43,462 bases of DNA from Gemmatimonadota bacterium (GTDB lineage: Bacteria > Gemmatimonadota > Gemmatimonadetes > Longimicrobiales > Gaopeijiaceae): positions 1 to 43,462 of the forward strand of contig JAJDXM010000071.1 of assembly GCA_022823225.1 (NCBI GenBank), given 5' to 3'. A program made the translations under genes and the position numbers. Under the pieces are notes generated by a model. That model was given only the letters and a program-made list of their open reading frames with translations. It searched no databases and was not told the origin of the DNA. This document shows positions 34,884-42,977 of this stretch, piece by piece. Each line of letters opens with the position of its first letter. Position 1 is the stretch's first letter.

Positions 34884-37800
34884 CCGCCGTCGGCGACCTC
34901 GAATCCAAGACCCAGCGGCGCGTCATCGCGCTGTTCCGGGACCGGCTCGGCTACGAGTACCTCGGCGACTGGCGGGACCGGGAGGGCAACCGGAACATCG
35001 AGACCCAGCTGCTTGAGCGGTTCCTCACCGGCCAAGGTCACGATTCGAGTCTGATCGCCAAGGCGATCCGCGAGTTCGAGAGGGCCGCCGCACTGGGCGG
35101 TGGCCGCAACCTCTACGAAGCCAACCGCGAGACTTACGGGCTGCTCCGCTACGGAGCGAGGATCAAACCCGGAGTCGAGGAGAACGCCGCCACCGTCCAC
35201 CTGATCGACTGGAAGGACCCGGCCGCCAACCATTTCGCCATCGCCGAGGAAGTCACCGTGGCGGGCGGCCACACCAAGCGGCCCGATCTGGTGCTCTACG
35301 TCAACGGGATCGCCATCGGCGTGATCGAGCTCAAGCGCTCGACGGTCTCGGTGGGCAAGGGGATCCGCCAGAATCTCTCGAATCAGGAGCCGCACTTCAT
35401 CCGGCCCTTCTTCACCACGGTCCAACTTGTGATGGCGGGCAGCGACAGTCAGGGGCTCCGCTACGGCGTGATCGGCACGCCCGAGAAGTACTGGCTCCGC
35501 TGGAAGGAGGCGGACGCCAAGGGAGACGACGAAGACTCGCCGCTGCTCCGGGAACTCGCGCACCTCTGCGGACGCGGGCGCCTGCTCGAACTGATCCACG
35601 ATTTCGTGGCCTTCGACGCGGGCGTCAAGAAGGTCTGCCGCCACAACCAGTACTTCGGCGTGAAGGCGGCGCAGGCCCATGTGAAGCGGCGCGAGGGCGG
35701 GATCGTCTGGCACACCCAGGGCAGCGGCAAGAGCCTCACGATGGTGTGGCTGGCGCGGTGGATCCGGGAGAACGTCCGTGGCGGCCGCGTGCTCGTGATC
35801 ACCGACCGCAAGGAACTCGACGAGCAGATCGAAACGGTTTTCATGGGCGTGGGGGAGGACATCCATCGCACGAAGGATGGCGCTGATCTCGCGCAAGTGC
35901 TGGCGGATCCCGCCAAGCCGCTGATCTGCTCGCTGGTCCACAAGTTCGGCTCGTCCCAAGAAGGCGACATCGATCGTTTCGTGCGCGACCTTCGCGCCGG
36001 AATCGCGCGTGGGCACCGTCCCGCGGGCGACATCGTCGTGTTCGTGGACGAATGCCACCGCACGCAGTCCGGCAAGCTGCACCGCGCGATGAGGAAGCTT
36101 CTGCCGGAGGCCACGCTGATCGGCTTCACGGGCACGCCGCTCCTGAAGTCGGACAAGCGCCGCAGCATCGAGACGTTCGGTCCCTACCTCCACACCTATA
36201 AGTACGACGAGGCGATAGGCGACGAGGTCGTGTTGGACCTGCGCTACGAGGCGCGGGACATCGACCAGCACGTCACCTCCGAGGCGAAGATCGACCAGTG
36301 GTTCGACCTCAAGACCAAGGGACTCAGCGCCCTTGCCAAGGCGCAGTTGCGCGAGCGGTGGAGCACGATGCGGAAGGTCACCAGTTCGCGGGACCGGATC
36401 GGCAAGATCGTGGACGACATCCTCCTCGACATGGAGACGAAGGACCGGCTCAAGAGCGGACGTGGCAACGCCATGCTGGTCTCGGACAGCGTGTACGCTG
36501 CGTGCCGGTTCTTCCGAGCCTTCAGCGACACGGACCTGAGGGGGAAGTGCGCCATCGTCACCTCGTACCGTCCGTCTGCGGGACACGTCGCGGGCGAGGA
36601 GACGGGGGAGGGCGTGACGGAGGCGCTGCTCAAGCACAAGGTCTACCGGCGGATGCTGGCGGACCACTTCGGCGAGCCCGAGGCCAAGGCCATGCACCGG
36701 ACCGACGAGTTCGAGGAACAGGTCAAGAAGCGGTTCGTGAACGATCCGGGGCAGATGAAGCTCCTGATCGTGGTGGACAAGCTGCTGACGGGATTCGACG
36801 CCCCGCCCGCGACGTATCTGTACATCGACAAGAAGATGCGGGACCACGGCCTCTTCCAGGCCATCTGCCGCGTGAACCGGCTGGACGGCGAGGACAAGGA
36901 GTACGGCTACGTCATCGACTACAAGGATCTGTTCCGTTCGCTTGCGGGCGCGATCAGCGACTACACTGGCGAGGCCTTCGACGGCTTCGACGGCGAGGAC
37001 GTGAAGGGACTCCTGACGGATCGGCTCGAACGGGGCCGGGAGAGGCTGGAGGAGACCCGGGAGGCGGTCAAGGCGCTTTGCGAACCCGTCGAGCCGCCTC
37101 GCGACTCCGCCGCCTACCGCCGATACTTCTGCCACGACGACGACAGCGACGGCGCGGAGACCGTCCGGCAGCTTGCGGCGAACGAACGCAAGCGTCTTGA
37201 CCTCTACCGCATGGTGGCGGCTTTCGTGCGGGCCTACGCCAACCTGGCCAACGAGATGCTGGAGGCCGGATACATGGAAGCCGAGCGGCTGGCCATCCGG
37301 GACGAGGTCGCGCACTTCGAGAACGTTCGGCGGGAGATCAAGCTGGCCAGCGGCGACGCCGTGGATCTCAAGGCCTTGGAGCCCGCGATGAGGCACCTCC
37401 TCGACAGCTACATCCGGGCCGATGACAGCAGGGTGTTATCGGGGTTCGAGGACATGACGCTCGTGGAGCTGATCGTCGCGCGCGGCGAGGATGCCATCGA
37501 GGCGTTGCCGGACGGAATGAAGGGAGATCGCCGCGCCGTCGCCGAGACCATCGAGAACAACGTTCGCCGCCTGATCGTGGACGAAATGGCGGTGAATCCG
37601 AAGTACTACGAACGGATGTCCAAGCTCCTCGACGAGTTGATCCGCCAGCGGCGCGAGGGAGTCGTCGCATACGGGGAGTACCTGAAGAAGGTGACCGCGC
37701 TGGCCAGGAAGGTAAAGCGCGGCGAGGGCGGGCCGTCGCGACCGCCAGGCATCGACACCCCCGCCCTCCGCGCGATCTACGACAACCTTCCCGAGACGGG

Positions 37801-38011
37801 AGAGGGTGCGGAGGGCGAACCCGGAACCGACGCCCGCGAATCCGTCGCGCTGGCCGTCGACCGGGCCGTGCGGGACACGAGGATGGCCGGGTGGCGAGGC
37901 CACATGGTCAAGGAGCGGCAGGTCAAGAGCGCGATCTACAGGGCCGTCGGGCCGTGGAAGGCCCACACCGAGGCGATCTTCAAGATTGTGAAGAAGCAGG
38001 GTGAGTACTGA
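34880..38011 (+). CDS. hsdR: Type I restriction endonuclease and translocase subunit
   Basis: This 1043-residue protein has an N-terminal PD-(D/E)xK nuclease (Asp136 in RPDLVLYV, Glu150 and Lys152 in VIELKRS, then SVGKGIRQN). An SF2 translocase follows, with Walker A TQGSGKS (Lys284), DECH box (Asp390), GFTGTPLL motif III and KLLTGFDAP/RVNRLDG motifs V-VI. A long helical C-terminus contacts the methylase. All catalytic motifs look intact. It would translocate and cut unmethylated DNA with HsdM and HsdS. Its start overlaps the preceding ATPase gene (ATGA), and its last codons overlap the metalloprotease gene that follows. The length is typical of the family. Confidence 0.95.
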   Translation: MTAVGDLESKTQRRVIALFRDRLGYEYLGDWRDREGNRNIETQLLERFLTGQGHDSSLIAKAIREFERAAALGGGRNLYEANRETYGLLRYGARIKPGVEENAATVHLIDWKDPAANHFAIAEEVTVAGGHTKRPDLVLYVNGIAIGVIELKRSTVSVGKGIRQNLSNQEPHFIRPFFTTVQLVMAGSDSQGLRYGVIGTPEKYWLRWKEADAKGDDEDSPLLRELAHLCGRGRLLELIHDFVAFDAGVKKVCRHNQYFGVKAAQAHVKRREGGIVWHTQGSGKSLTMVWLARWIRENVRGGRVLVITDRKELDEQIETVFMGVGEDIHRTKDGADLAQVLADPAKPLICSLVHKFGSSQEGDIDRFVRDLRAGIARGHRPAGDIVVFVDECHRTQSGKLHRAMRKLLPEATLIGFTGTPLLKSDKRRSIETFGPYLHTYKYDEAIGDEVVLDLRYEARDIDQHVTSEAKIDQWFDLKTKGLSALAKAQLRERWSTMRKVTSSRDRIGKIVDDILLDMETKDRLKSGRGNAMLVSDSVYAACRFFRAFSDTDLRGKCAIVTSYRPSAGHVAGEETGEGVTEALLKHKVYRRMLADHFGEPEAKAMHRTDEFEEQVKKRFVNDPGQMKLLIVVDKLLTGFDAPPATYLYIDKKMRDHGLFQAICRVNRLDGEDKEYGYVIDYKDLFRSLAGAISDYTGEAFDGFDGEDVKGLLTDRLERGRERLEETREAVKALCEPVEPPRDSAAYRRYFCHDDDSDGAETVRQLAANERKRLDLYRMVAAFVRAYANLANEMLEAGYMEAERLAIRDEVAHFENVRREIKLASGDAVDLKALEPAMRHLLDSYIRADDSRVLSGFEDMTLVELIVARGEDAIEALPDGMKGDRRAVAETIENNVRRLIVDEMAVNPKYYERMSKLLDELIRQRREGVVAYGEYLKKVTALARKVKRGEGGPSRPPGIDTPALRAIYDNLPETGEGAEGEPGTDARESVALAVDRAVRDTRMAGWRGHMVKERQVKSAIYRAVGPWKAHTEAIFKIVKKQGEY

Positions 38012-38792
38012 CGCGGGCCTGTCTTCGCCGCCCTCCGACGCGTCGTCGGAGCAGGTCGCGACCATCCGCCTGAAGGTGGGGGGCATCACCGTCGAGGTCG
38101 TCCGAAAGCGGATCAAACATCTTCACCTGGGCGTCTATCCTCCCGAGGGGCGGGTGCGCGTGGCCGCGCCCATGCGTCTCGACGACGACGCGGTTCGGGC
38201 GGCGGTGATCTCGCGGCTGGCATGGATACGGAGCAAGCGCGCCGAGTTCGCGCGGCAGCCCCGCCAGTCGCGGCGCGAGTTCGTCTCCGGCGAGAGCCAC
38301 TACTTCGAGGGCCGGCGCTACCGGCTGGACGTGGTCGAATCGGCCGGACGGACCGGCATACGCCTGCGCAACAACTCCTGGATGGAGATGCGGGTGCGCC
38401 CCGCAACCGGGCGGGACGCCCGCGAAGCCACGCTGTACCGGTGGTACCGGGCTCGCCTCCGCGAGCGCATTCCCGAAATCATCGCCGAGTGGGAACCCCG
38501 GATCGGCGTGCGGGTGGCCGACTGGCGCGTCCGGAGAATGAAGACGCGGTGGGGCACCTGCAACACGGCCGCCCGCCGCATCTGGCTCAACTCCGAACTG
38601 GCCAAGAAGCCCCCGCCGTGCCTCGAATACGTCGTCGTCCACGAGATGGTCCACCTTGTCGAGCCGAGCCACAACGAGCGCTTCCGGGAGATCATGGACC
38701 GGGCGATGCCGAGCTGGAGCTTGCGCGCCGACGAGTTGAACCGCACCCACCTCCCCGACGAAGGGTGGGAGGAATCGCCGAACGGCGACTGA
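38001..38792 (+). CDS. YgjP/WLM-type zinc metalloprotease at the end of the hsd operon
   Basis: The product is 263 residues from GTG 38001, overlapping the hsdR stop by 11 bases. It has the YgjP (DUF45, M48-related) signature: a beta-rich start (KRIKHLHLGVYPPEGRVRVAAP), MKTRWGTCN ahead of the zinc domain, and HEMVHLVEPSH with His214, Glu215, His218 and His224, a complete HExxH-x5-H zinc site. Proteins of this type are repeatedly found behind type I restriction genes. Whether they process HsdR or target phage proteins is not known to me; a self-proteolysis control role is one possibility. The linkage by overlap argues for a function tied to the restriction complex. Confidence 0.9.
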   Translation: MSTDAGLSSPPSDASSEQVATIRLKVGGITVEVVRKRIKHLHLGVYPPEGRVRVAAPMRLDDDAVRAAVISRLAWIRSKRAEFARQPRQSRREFVSGESHYFEGRRYRLDVVESAGRTGIRLRNNSWMEMRVRPATGRDAREATLYRWYRARLRERIPEIIAEWEPRIGVRVADWRVRRMKTRWGTCNTAARRIWLNSELAKKPPPCLEYVVVHEMVHLVEPSHNERFREIMDRAMPSWSLRADELNRTHLPDEGWEESPNGD

Positions 38793-39020
38793 GCGCGGGA
38801 GCGTTCCCACGCCGACCAACGACCTGCCTTGGGCAGTTTCGCCCGCTGCCGAAACATTTTCGACGGTCGCCCGTATGGGGATGCCCGGTATCATGGTCTG
38901 GACAGGCTCGCCAAGTGCCGAAGGGGGCGTTTTTCGGGACCATTGAAGGCCAGCGCGGCGACATACGTAGACCCCGGATGTCTGCGACGCTTCTGAGCCT
39001 ACCTCCAGCCGCTCCATCCG

Positions 39021-40331
39021 ATGCTCAACAACCGCGAAATAGCCGGTCTGATCTGGGTCAGTGCCTTCCTTCTGTGGGCTCTTTCGAAGAAGAGCGTGCG
39101 CGAAGGCTCTGTGGGGGTCGTCAGGACGTTCCTCAAGCCCCAGATCCTGCTCCCCGTCGCGGCGATGTTGGTCTGGGTCGGCCTTGAGCTTTGGGTTGGT
39201 TTACGGCTTGCGGTCTGGAGTCCGGCTCTTGCCAAGGGCACGATCCTGTGGACGCTCGGATCTGCGGCGGTCCTCCTATTCAACTGCGCGCGGCTCGACT
39301 CCGACGGCGACGACCTGCACTTCCTTCGGCGAACGATTCTAGCGACGGTCGGCGTGGTCGCCTTCGTTGAGTTCTTTGTGAACCTGTATGTGATGAGCCT
39401 GCCCGGAGAACTCGTCTTCCAGGTGGTGGTGGCCATACCAAGTCTGATGGTTGCGGTGGCCGGCCAGAAGCCGGAATACAGGCCCGCGAAGGTGCTCTGT
39501 GAGTGGGTGCTTGCTGCGATCGGGCTTGCGGTGATCGCATATTCGGCACGGCAGATCTATTTGGGCTGGTGCCAGCTCGACGCACGGGAGCTGGTGCTCG
39601 ACTTCGCGCTTCCGGTGTGGCTGACGGCCGGTTTGGTGCCGTTCCTATACCTCTTCAGCATCTATGTCGCCTACGATGCAGTCTTTCGCCGCATCAGCCG
39701 GGGAAACGCAGGTAGATGGTCAGCTTGGCGATCCCGTCTGGCTCTACTGTCCGTCCTTCATTTCCGCGCGGGTGCTGTCAGACAGCTCGCGGGTTACTGG
39801 CACTTCACTGGGAAACTCGGTGAAGCCCAGACGTTCTCCGCTGCACGAGGCGTGGTCGGGGACTTCCTCGACACCCTGAGCCGCAAGGAACAGGCGAAGA
39901 CCGATGAGGAGGAACGCCTACGCCGATACAGCGGCTCTCAGGAGCTAGACGACGAGGGCCGACGGCTGGACCGCCGGGAGTTCGCAGAAACGATTGATGC
40001 TCTACTCTGGTTGGCGACCTGCCAGATGGGATGGCACCAAAGAAACGGCGGCCGCTACCGTCGTGACCTGCTCAGGGTCCTCGGCGACGACTTCACGCGC
40101 CACGGGTTGCCCCGAGAATCTGGCATCACGCTCCATGTCGCCCAAGACGGTCAGTCGTGGTACGCGTGGCGGCGGACTGTGACAGGCTGGTGTTTCGCTA
40201 TCGGAGCCACCGGACCGCCGCCCGATCAGTGGAGGTACGACGGCCCCGAGCCGCCAACGGGCTTCCCCGGCGAAGACCCTTCGTGGGGCGACGGACCATT
40301 CGCGGAGGAGGTCAGTCGGAATTGGTCGTGA
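39021..40331 (+). CDS. Orphan polytopic membrane protein with a cytosolic C-terminal half
   Basis: I do not recognise this 436-residue protein. The first half holds about seven hydrophobic segments (near residues 6-21, 41-60, 68-86, 107-127, 133-148, 160-180 and 196-218). The second half (about 220-436) is soluble, charged and partly helical (LDTLSRKEQAKTDEEERL, LDRREFAETIDALLWLATC), ending with a small beta-like part (GITLHVAQDGQSWYAWRR). It lies 228 bp after the metalloprotease gene and before the mobilization region, so it is cargo of the island. A defence-linked membrane sensor or effector is possible but unsupported. No signal or catalytic motif was seen. Confidence 0.6.
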   Translation: MLNNREIAGLIWVSAFLLWALSKKSVREGSVGVVRTFLKPQILLPVAAMLVWVGLELWVGLRLAVWSPALAKGTILWTLGSAAVLLFNCARLDSDGDDLHFLRRTILATVGVVAFVEFFVNLYVMSLPGELVFQVVVAIPSLMVAVAGQKPEYRPAKVLCEWVLAAIGLAVIAYSARQIYLGWCQLDARELVLDFALPVWLTAGLVPFLYLFSIYVAYDAVFRRISRGNAGRWSAWRSRLALLSVLHFRAGAVRQLAGYWHFTGKLGEAQTFSAARGVVGDFLDTLSRKEQAKTDEEERLRRYSGSQELDDEGRRLDRREFAETIDALLWLATCQMGWHQRNGGRYRRDLLRVLGDDFTRHGLPRESGITLHVAQDGQSWYAWRRTVTGWCFAIGATGPPPDQWRYDGPEPPTGFPGEDPSWGDGPFAEEVSRNWS

Positions 40332-40988
40332 GGGTGCCGGTCCTCCCGATGGAATCTCGGCTTGAGCCACCCACGTCCAGGCCGAAGCTGGGCACCGTGA
40401 TCAAATGCGGCTCCGTCCGCTCCATCGCGAATCGGCGACTTCCCGCCGTCAAGTCCAGTTTCCGAGCGCCTCGCCGCGCCCGGCCCGAATGCTCGTCCTC
40501 CCAGATTGAAACCAATTGCGGATGGAATCCGTAAGATGTCGCCGTTCGGGCTACCGAAGCATGTGGAGCAGCGCGACCGAACGAGGCGAAACGGAGGAGA
40601 AGCGTAGTCAGGTTGATCCACCCCATGGCCGAACTGATCCCCGTGTCCATCCACGCGGGCGCTGGCGGAATCAGTCGCCGCTCCGGCTTCGGGGGTACAT
40701 GGACGGTACGGCATCGCTAGCCTCCATCCCGCCGCCGACCGAGCTTCGCGAGGCCCGCTGAACGGGTTCTCGGGACGGTTCGCGGGGGTGCTCCGCCACC
40801 GCGAAGGCGGTGGCCTACGACGACCGTGGGACAGGTCGCCGCCGGGCTCGTCGGATGCCACTAAGGTGGACAAGTTAACCCCGGGGCTGGCGAGGGACTC
40901 CGCCCCTTCGATCCCCAACAGACCCGCGCTCCGGTGGATTGCGCGGACGGGGGCGTCGCCCCCCTTCCCCCCGGCGAGGCGCTTCGCG
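40332..40988. other. Long non-coding stretch upstream of the mobilization genes, probable oriT region
   Basis: About 650 bp without a gene I can support; frames on both strands read as shadows or low-complexity. The right half is rich in dyad symmetry. A perfect 8-bp hairpin lies at 40795-40814. CCAC/GTGG surrounds TAAG near 40859-40870, and GGGGGCG/CGCCCCC lies near 40949-40963. In ColE1-like modules oriT lies just upstream of mobC, so the nick site is expected here. I could not assign it. Confidence 0.45.
40795..40814. repeat. Perfect 8-bp inverted repeat, candidate oriT hairpin
   Basis: GCCACCGC and GCGGTGGC flank a GAAG loop about 175 bp upstream of mobC. Relaxase oriT sites often contain such a hairpin beside the nick. 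No known nic consensus was recognised next to it. Confidence 0.45.
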
Positions 40989-41327
40989 ATGGCTAGACGC
41001 CGCCCGGTCATCGTCGCCGTCCGCCTCACGCCGGACGAGTCCGCCGACTGGCGGGCCAAGGCGAAAGCCGCCGGCGTGCCGCTCTCGGCGCTGATACGCC
41101 GGGCGATGGCGCACACGCGGACGTGGACGGCCCCGGCTGCCGAGGTCGAGCGCGAACGCACCCGGCAGGTCTCCCGCATCGGGAACAACCTCAACCAGAT
41201 CGCCAAGTGGGCGAATACCCACAAGGGGGCGGTCGAGGCCGTCGAGGTGATCGGCCACCTTATCGCCGTCAAGCGGGCGCTCGCAGCGCTGGCCCGCTTC
41301 GAGAGACCGGACCGCGATGCACCTTAA
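40989..41327 (+). CDS. mobC: MobC/MbeC-type mobilization accessory protein
   Basis: The product is 112 residues from ATG 40989. An N-terminal ribbon-helix-helix-like segment (RPVIVAVRLTPDESADWRAKAKAAGVPLSALIRRAM) is followed by the hallmark RIGNNLNQIAKWAN of the MobC/MbeC family and a helix with GHLIAVKRALAAL. These proteins bind oriT and help the relaxase open the DNA. It overlaps the relaxase gene by 11 bases. Gene order and overlap match the ColE1 mbeC-mbeA layout. The upstream non-coding region should contain its binding site. Confidence 0.88.
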   Translation: MARRRPVIVAVRLTPDESADWRAKAKAAGVPLSALIRRAMAHTRTWTAPAAEVERERTRQVSRIGNNLNQIAKWANTHKGAVEAVEVIGHLIAVKRALAALARFERPDRDAP

Positions 41328-42888
41328 GTTTCTGGCGCACGGGACCGGATCGGCGCGGGCCGCGGCGAAGTACCTCCTCGGGGAGCGGGACGCGGCCGGG
41401 AAGCCGCGCGAAGGCGTCGAGGTCCTGCGCGGGGATCCGAACGAAGTGGCCGCCGTGGCGGACACGCTGGAGTTCGAGCACAGGTACACCTCCGGGGTGA
41501 TCGCGTGGGCGCCGGAGGACCAACCGACCGACGAGCAGATCGGCGCGGTTCTGGATGGCTTCGAGGAGACGGCCTGGGCCGGGCTCGAACCGGACCGCTA
41601 CGCATGGGCGGCCGTGCTGCACCGCGAGCGCGGCGGTGGCGCTCACGTCCATGTCCTCGCCGCGCGGTGCGACTTGGAGACCGGACGTAGCCTCAACATC
41701 GCGCCGCCGGGCTGGGAGAAGACCTTCGGCCCCCTCCGGGACGCATTCAACCACGAACACGGCTGGGCTCGCCCGGACGATCCGGCGCGGGCCAGGGTGG
41801 AGCAACCCGGCCACCGCGCCTACATCGAGGCGGCACGGCTGCGGGCCGGGCTCCGGCTCGAAGCATCACCGCGCGACCTGATCCGGGACTACCTGCTCCA
41901 GCGCGTCGAGCACGGTGTGGTGCGGAATCGTGCCGATGTCGTCTCCGCACTGCGGGAGGCGGGTCTCGAAGTGCCGCGCCAGGGCAAGGACTACCTGACT
42001 GCGCTGGACCCTGAGACCGGGGACCGGTGGCGACTGAAAGGAGGACTGTATGGAGAGAACTTCGACCGCGAACGACTTGACCGACCGGCTGCGGAGACGG
42101 CTGGAGAGCGAGCGGCGAGAGATCGAAGAGTTGACCGCGAGCGAACTGAGGAAGCTCGCCGAGAACTCGCGGCGCGTCGCGAGGAGCGCGCTCGGTACAA
42201 TCGAGCGCGATACGGAGGAGGCGACCGGACGGATGCGCGAGTTGCTGGCCAAGGCGTGGCAGCGGCCCCTGATCGTGGGCCTGAGCCTCTGGATCGGTTT
42301 CTTCGGCGGAAGCTGGGCGACGATGCGCTGGTTGGCGACGAGTATCCAGGACCGGATCGAGACCTTGGGGGAGCTGGACACGCGGACCGAGTGGGCGCGC
42401 GCGATGCTGGCCGAGATCGAGGAGACGACCTGGGGCGTCGAGTTGATGGAGAGCAGCGGGGAGCGGTGGGTGTCGCTGCCCGCCGGCACTCCGGTCCGGA
42501 CGGCCTTCACCATGGAAGGGCGGCCCTACTTGAAGCTGTCGAGAGAGTGAGGAGGAAGCTGCATGACCGAACTGGAGAGGCAGTTGACGGAGGCCTTGAA
42601 GAAGTTGTCCGTGCAGTACGAGAAGGAACAGCGGCGGCACTCCGAGCAAGTCGAAGTCTTGCGGCGGCGCGTCGAGCGGCAAAGCGAGGAGAACGAAGTC
42701 TTGAAGCAGCACGTCGAGCGGCAGAGCGGGGAGAACGCAGCCTTGAGGACGCGAATCGAGTGGCTGGACGGGCAAGTTACGCGCTTGGCCGAGTCGTACG
42801 GCACGCTCGCCGCAACCTTGTGATGATGATCGCGGCGTTGCAGCGGCGCTTGCCAGACCGCGACCGCGATCATGGGTGGAGCCGTTGA
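41317..42888 (+). CDS. ColE1 MbeA-type relaxase (MOBP class)
   Basis: This 523-residue protein has an N-terminal half that follows ColE1-type MbeA closely: KFLAHGTGSARAAAKYLLGERD, VEVLRGDPNEVAAVADTLEF, RYTSGVIAWAPED, a segment with AHVHVLAARCDLETGRSLN (the metal-binding His pair), then FGPLRDAFNHEHGW. Relaxases nick one oriT strand and stay covalently bound to its 5' end through a tyrosine. The C-terminal half is highly charged and Arg-rich with repeated ERGERSLEAARRAA-like units; it shares its DNA with mbeB and mbeD in another frame, just as in ColE1. The total length is close to the 517 residues I recall for MbeA. Together with mobC it forms the transfer-initiation complex of the element. 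Confidence 0.87.
   Translation: MHLKFLAHGTGSARAAAKYLLGERDAAGKPREGVEVLRGDPNEVAAVADTLEFEHRYTSGVIAWAPEDQPTDEQIGAVLDGFEETAWAGLEPDRYAWAAVLHRERGGGAHVHVLAARCDLETGRSLNIAPPGWEKTFGPLRDAFNHEHGWARPDDPARARVEQPGHRAYIEAARLRAGLRLEASPRDLIRDYLLQRVEHGVVRNRADVVSALREAGLEVPRQGKDYLTALDPETGDRWRLKGGLYGENFDRERLDRPAAETAGERAARDRRVDRERTEEARRELAARREERARYNRARYGGGDRTDARVAGQGVAAAPDRGPEPLDRFLRRKLGDDALVGDEYPGPDRDLGGAGHADRVGARDAGRDRGDDLGRRVDGEQRGAVGVAARRHSGPDGLHHGRAALLEAVERVRRKLHDRTGEAVDGGLEEVVRAVREGTAAALRASRSLAAARRAAKRGERSLEAARRAAERGERSLEDANRVAGRASYALGRVVRHARRNLVMMIAALQRRLPDRDRDHGWSR
42050..42550 (+). CDS. MbeB-like mobilization protein nested inside the relaxase gene
   Basis: The product is 166 residues, encoded in a different frame wholly within the relaxase gene. 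A very strong Shine-Dalgarno sequence (AAAGGAGG) six bases before ATG 42050 argues it is translated. An N-terminal amphipathic helix (LTDRLRRRLESERREIEELTASELRKLAEN) resembles the MbeB N-terminal region. A transmembrane segment (RPLIVGLSLWIGFFGGSWATM, about 80-100) and a small C-terminal domain follow. In ColE1, MbeB helps position the relaxosome and is encoded in the same nested way. Identity as MbeB rests on position, nesting and helix pattern. Confidence 0.78.
   Translation: MERTSTANDLTDRLRRRLESERREIEELTASELRKLAENSRRVARSALGTIERDTEEATGRMRELLAKAWQRPLIVGLSLWIGFFGGSWATMRWLATSIQDRIETLGELDTRTEWARAMLAEIEETTWGVELMESSGERWVSLPAGTPVRTAFTMEGRPYLKLSRE
42563..42823 (+). CDS. MbeD-like coiled-coil mobilization protein
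   Basis: This 86-residue, nearly all coiled-coil protein begins MTELERQLTEALKKLSVQYE, very close to the start I recall for ColE1 MbeD (MTELEKQL). Heptads follow (VEVLRRRVERQSEENEVLK, twice repeated RQSxEN units) to WLDGQVTRLAESY. GAGGAGGAA lies six bases before the ATG. It starts 12 bases after mbeB and lies inside the relaxase frame. MbeD helps mobilization and entry exclusion in ColE1-like plasmids. The internal repeat of VERQS units suggests a small in-frame duplication. Confidence 0.82.
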   Translation: MTELERQLTEALKKLSVQYEKEQRRHSEQVEVLRRRVERQSEENEVLKQHVERQSGENAALRTRIEWLDGQVTRLAESYGTLAATL

Positions 42889-42977
42889 TGAACGCGAAGA
42901 CCGAATCTGGCGCGGACGGCGTCCCGCAGCGACGTTTGATGAGCGCAGATCGTGCGGTCCATCACGCGAGGAATCGA

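Noticed and set aside
34820..37396. 858-codon minus-strand open frame opposite hsdR
   Set aside because: It is the shadow of a strongly motif-bearing gene in high-GC DNA; its protein has no family pattern.
40226..41272. 348-codon minus-strand open frame over the oriT region and mobC
   Set aside because: It overlaps mobC antisense and has no recognisable domain; composition looks like a high-GC chance frame.
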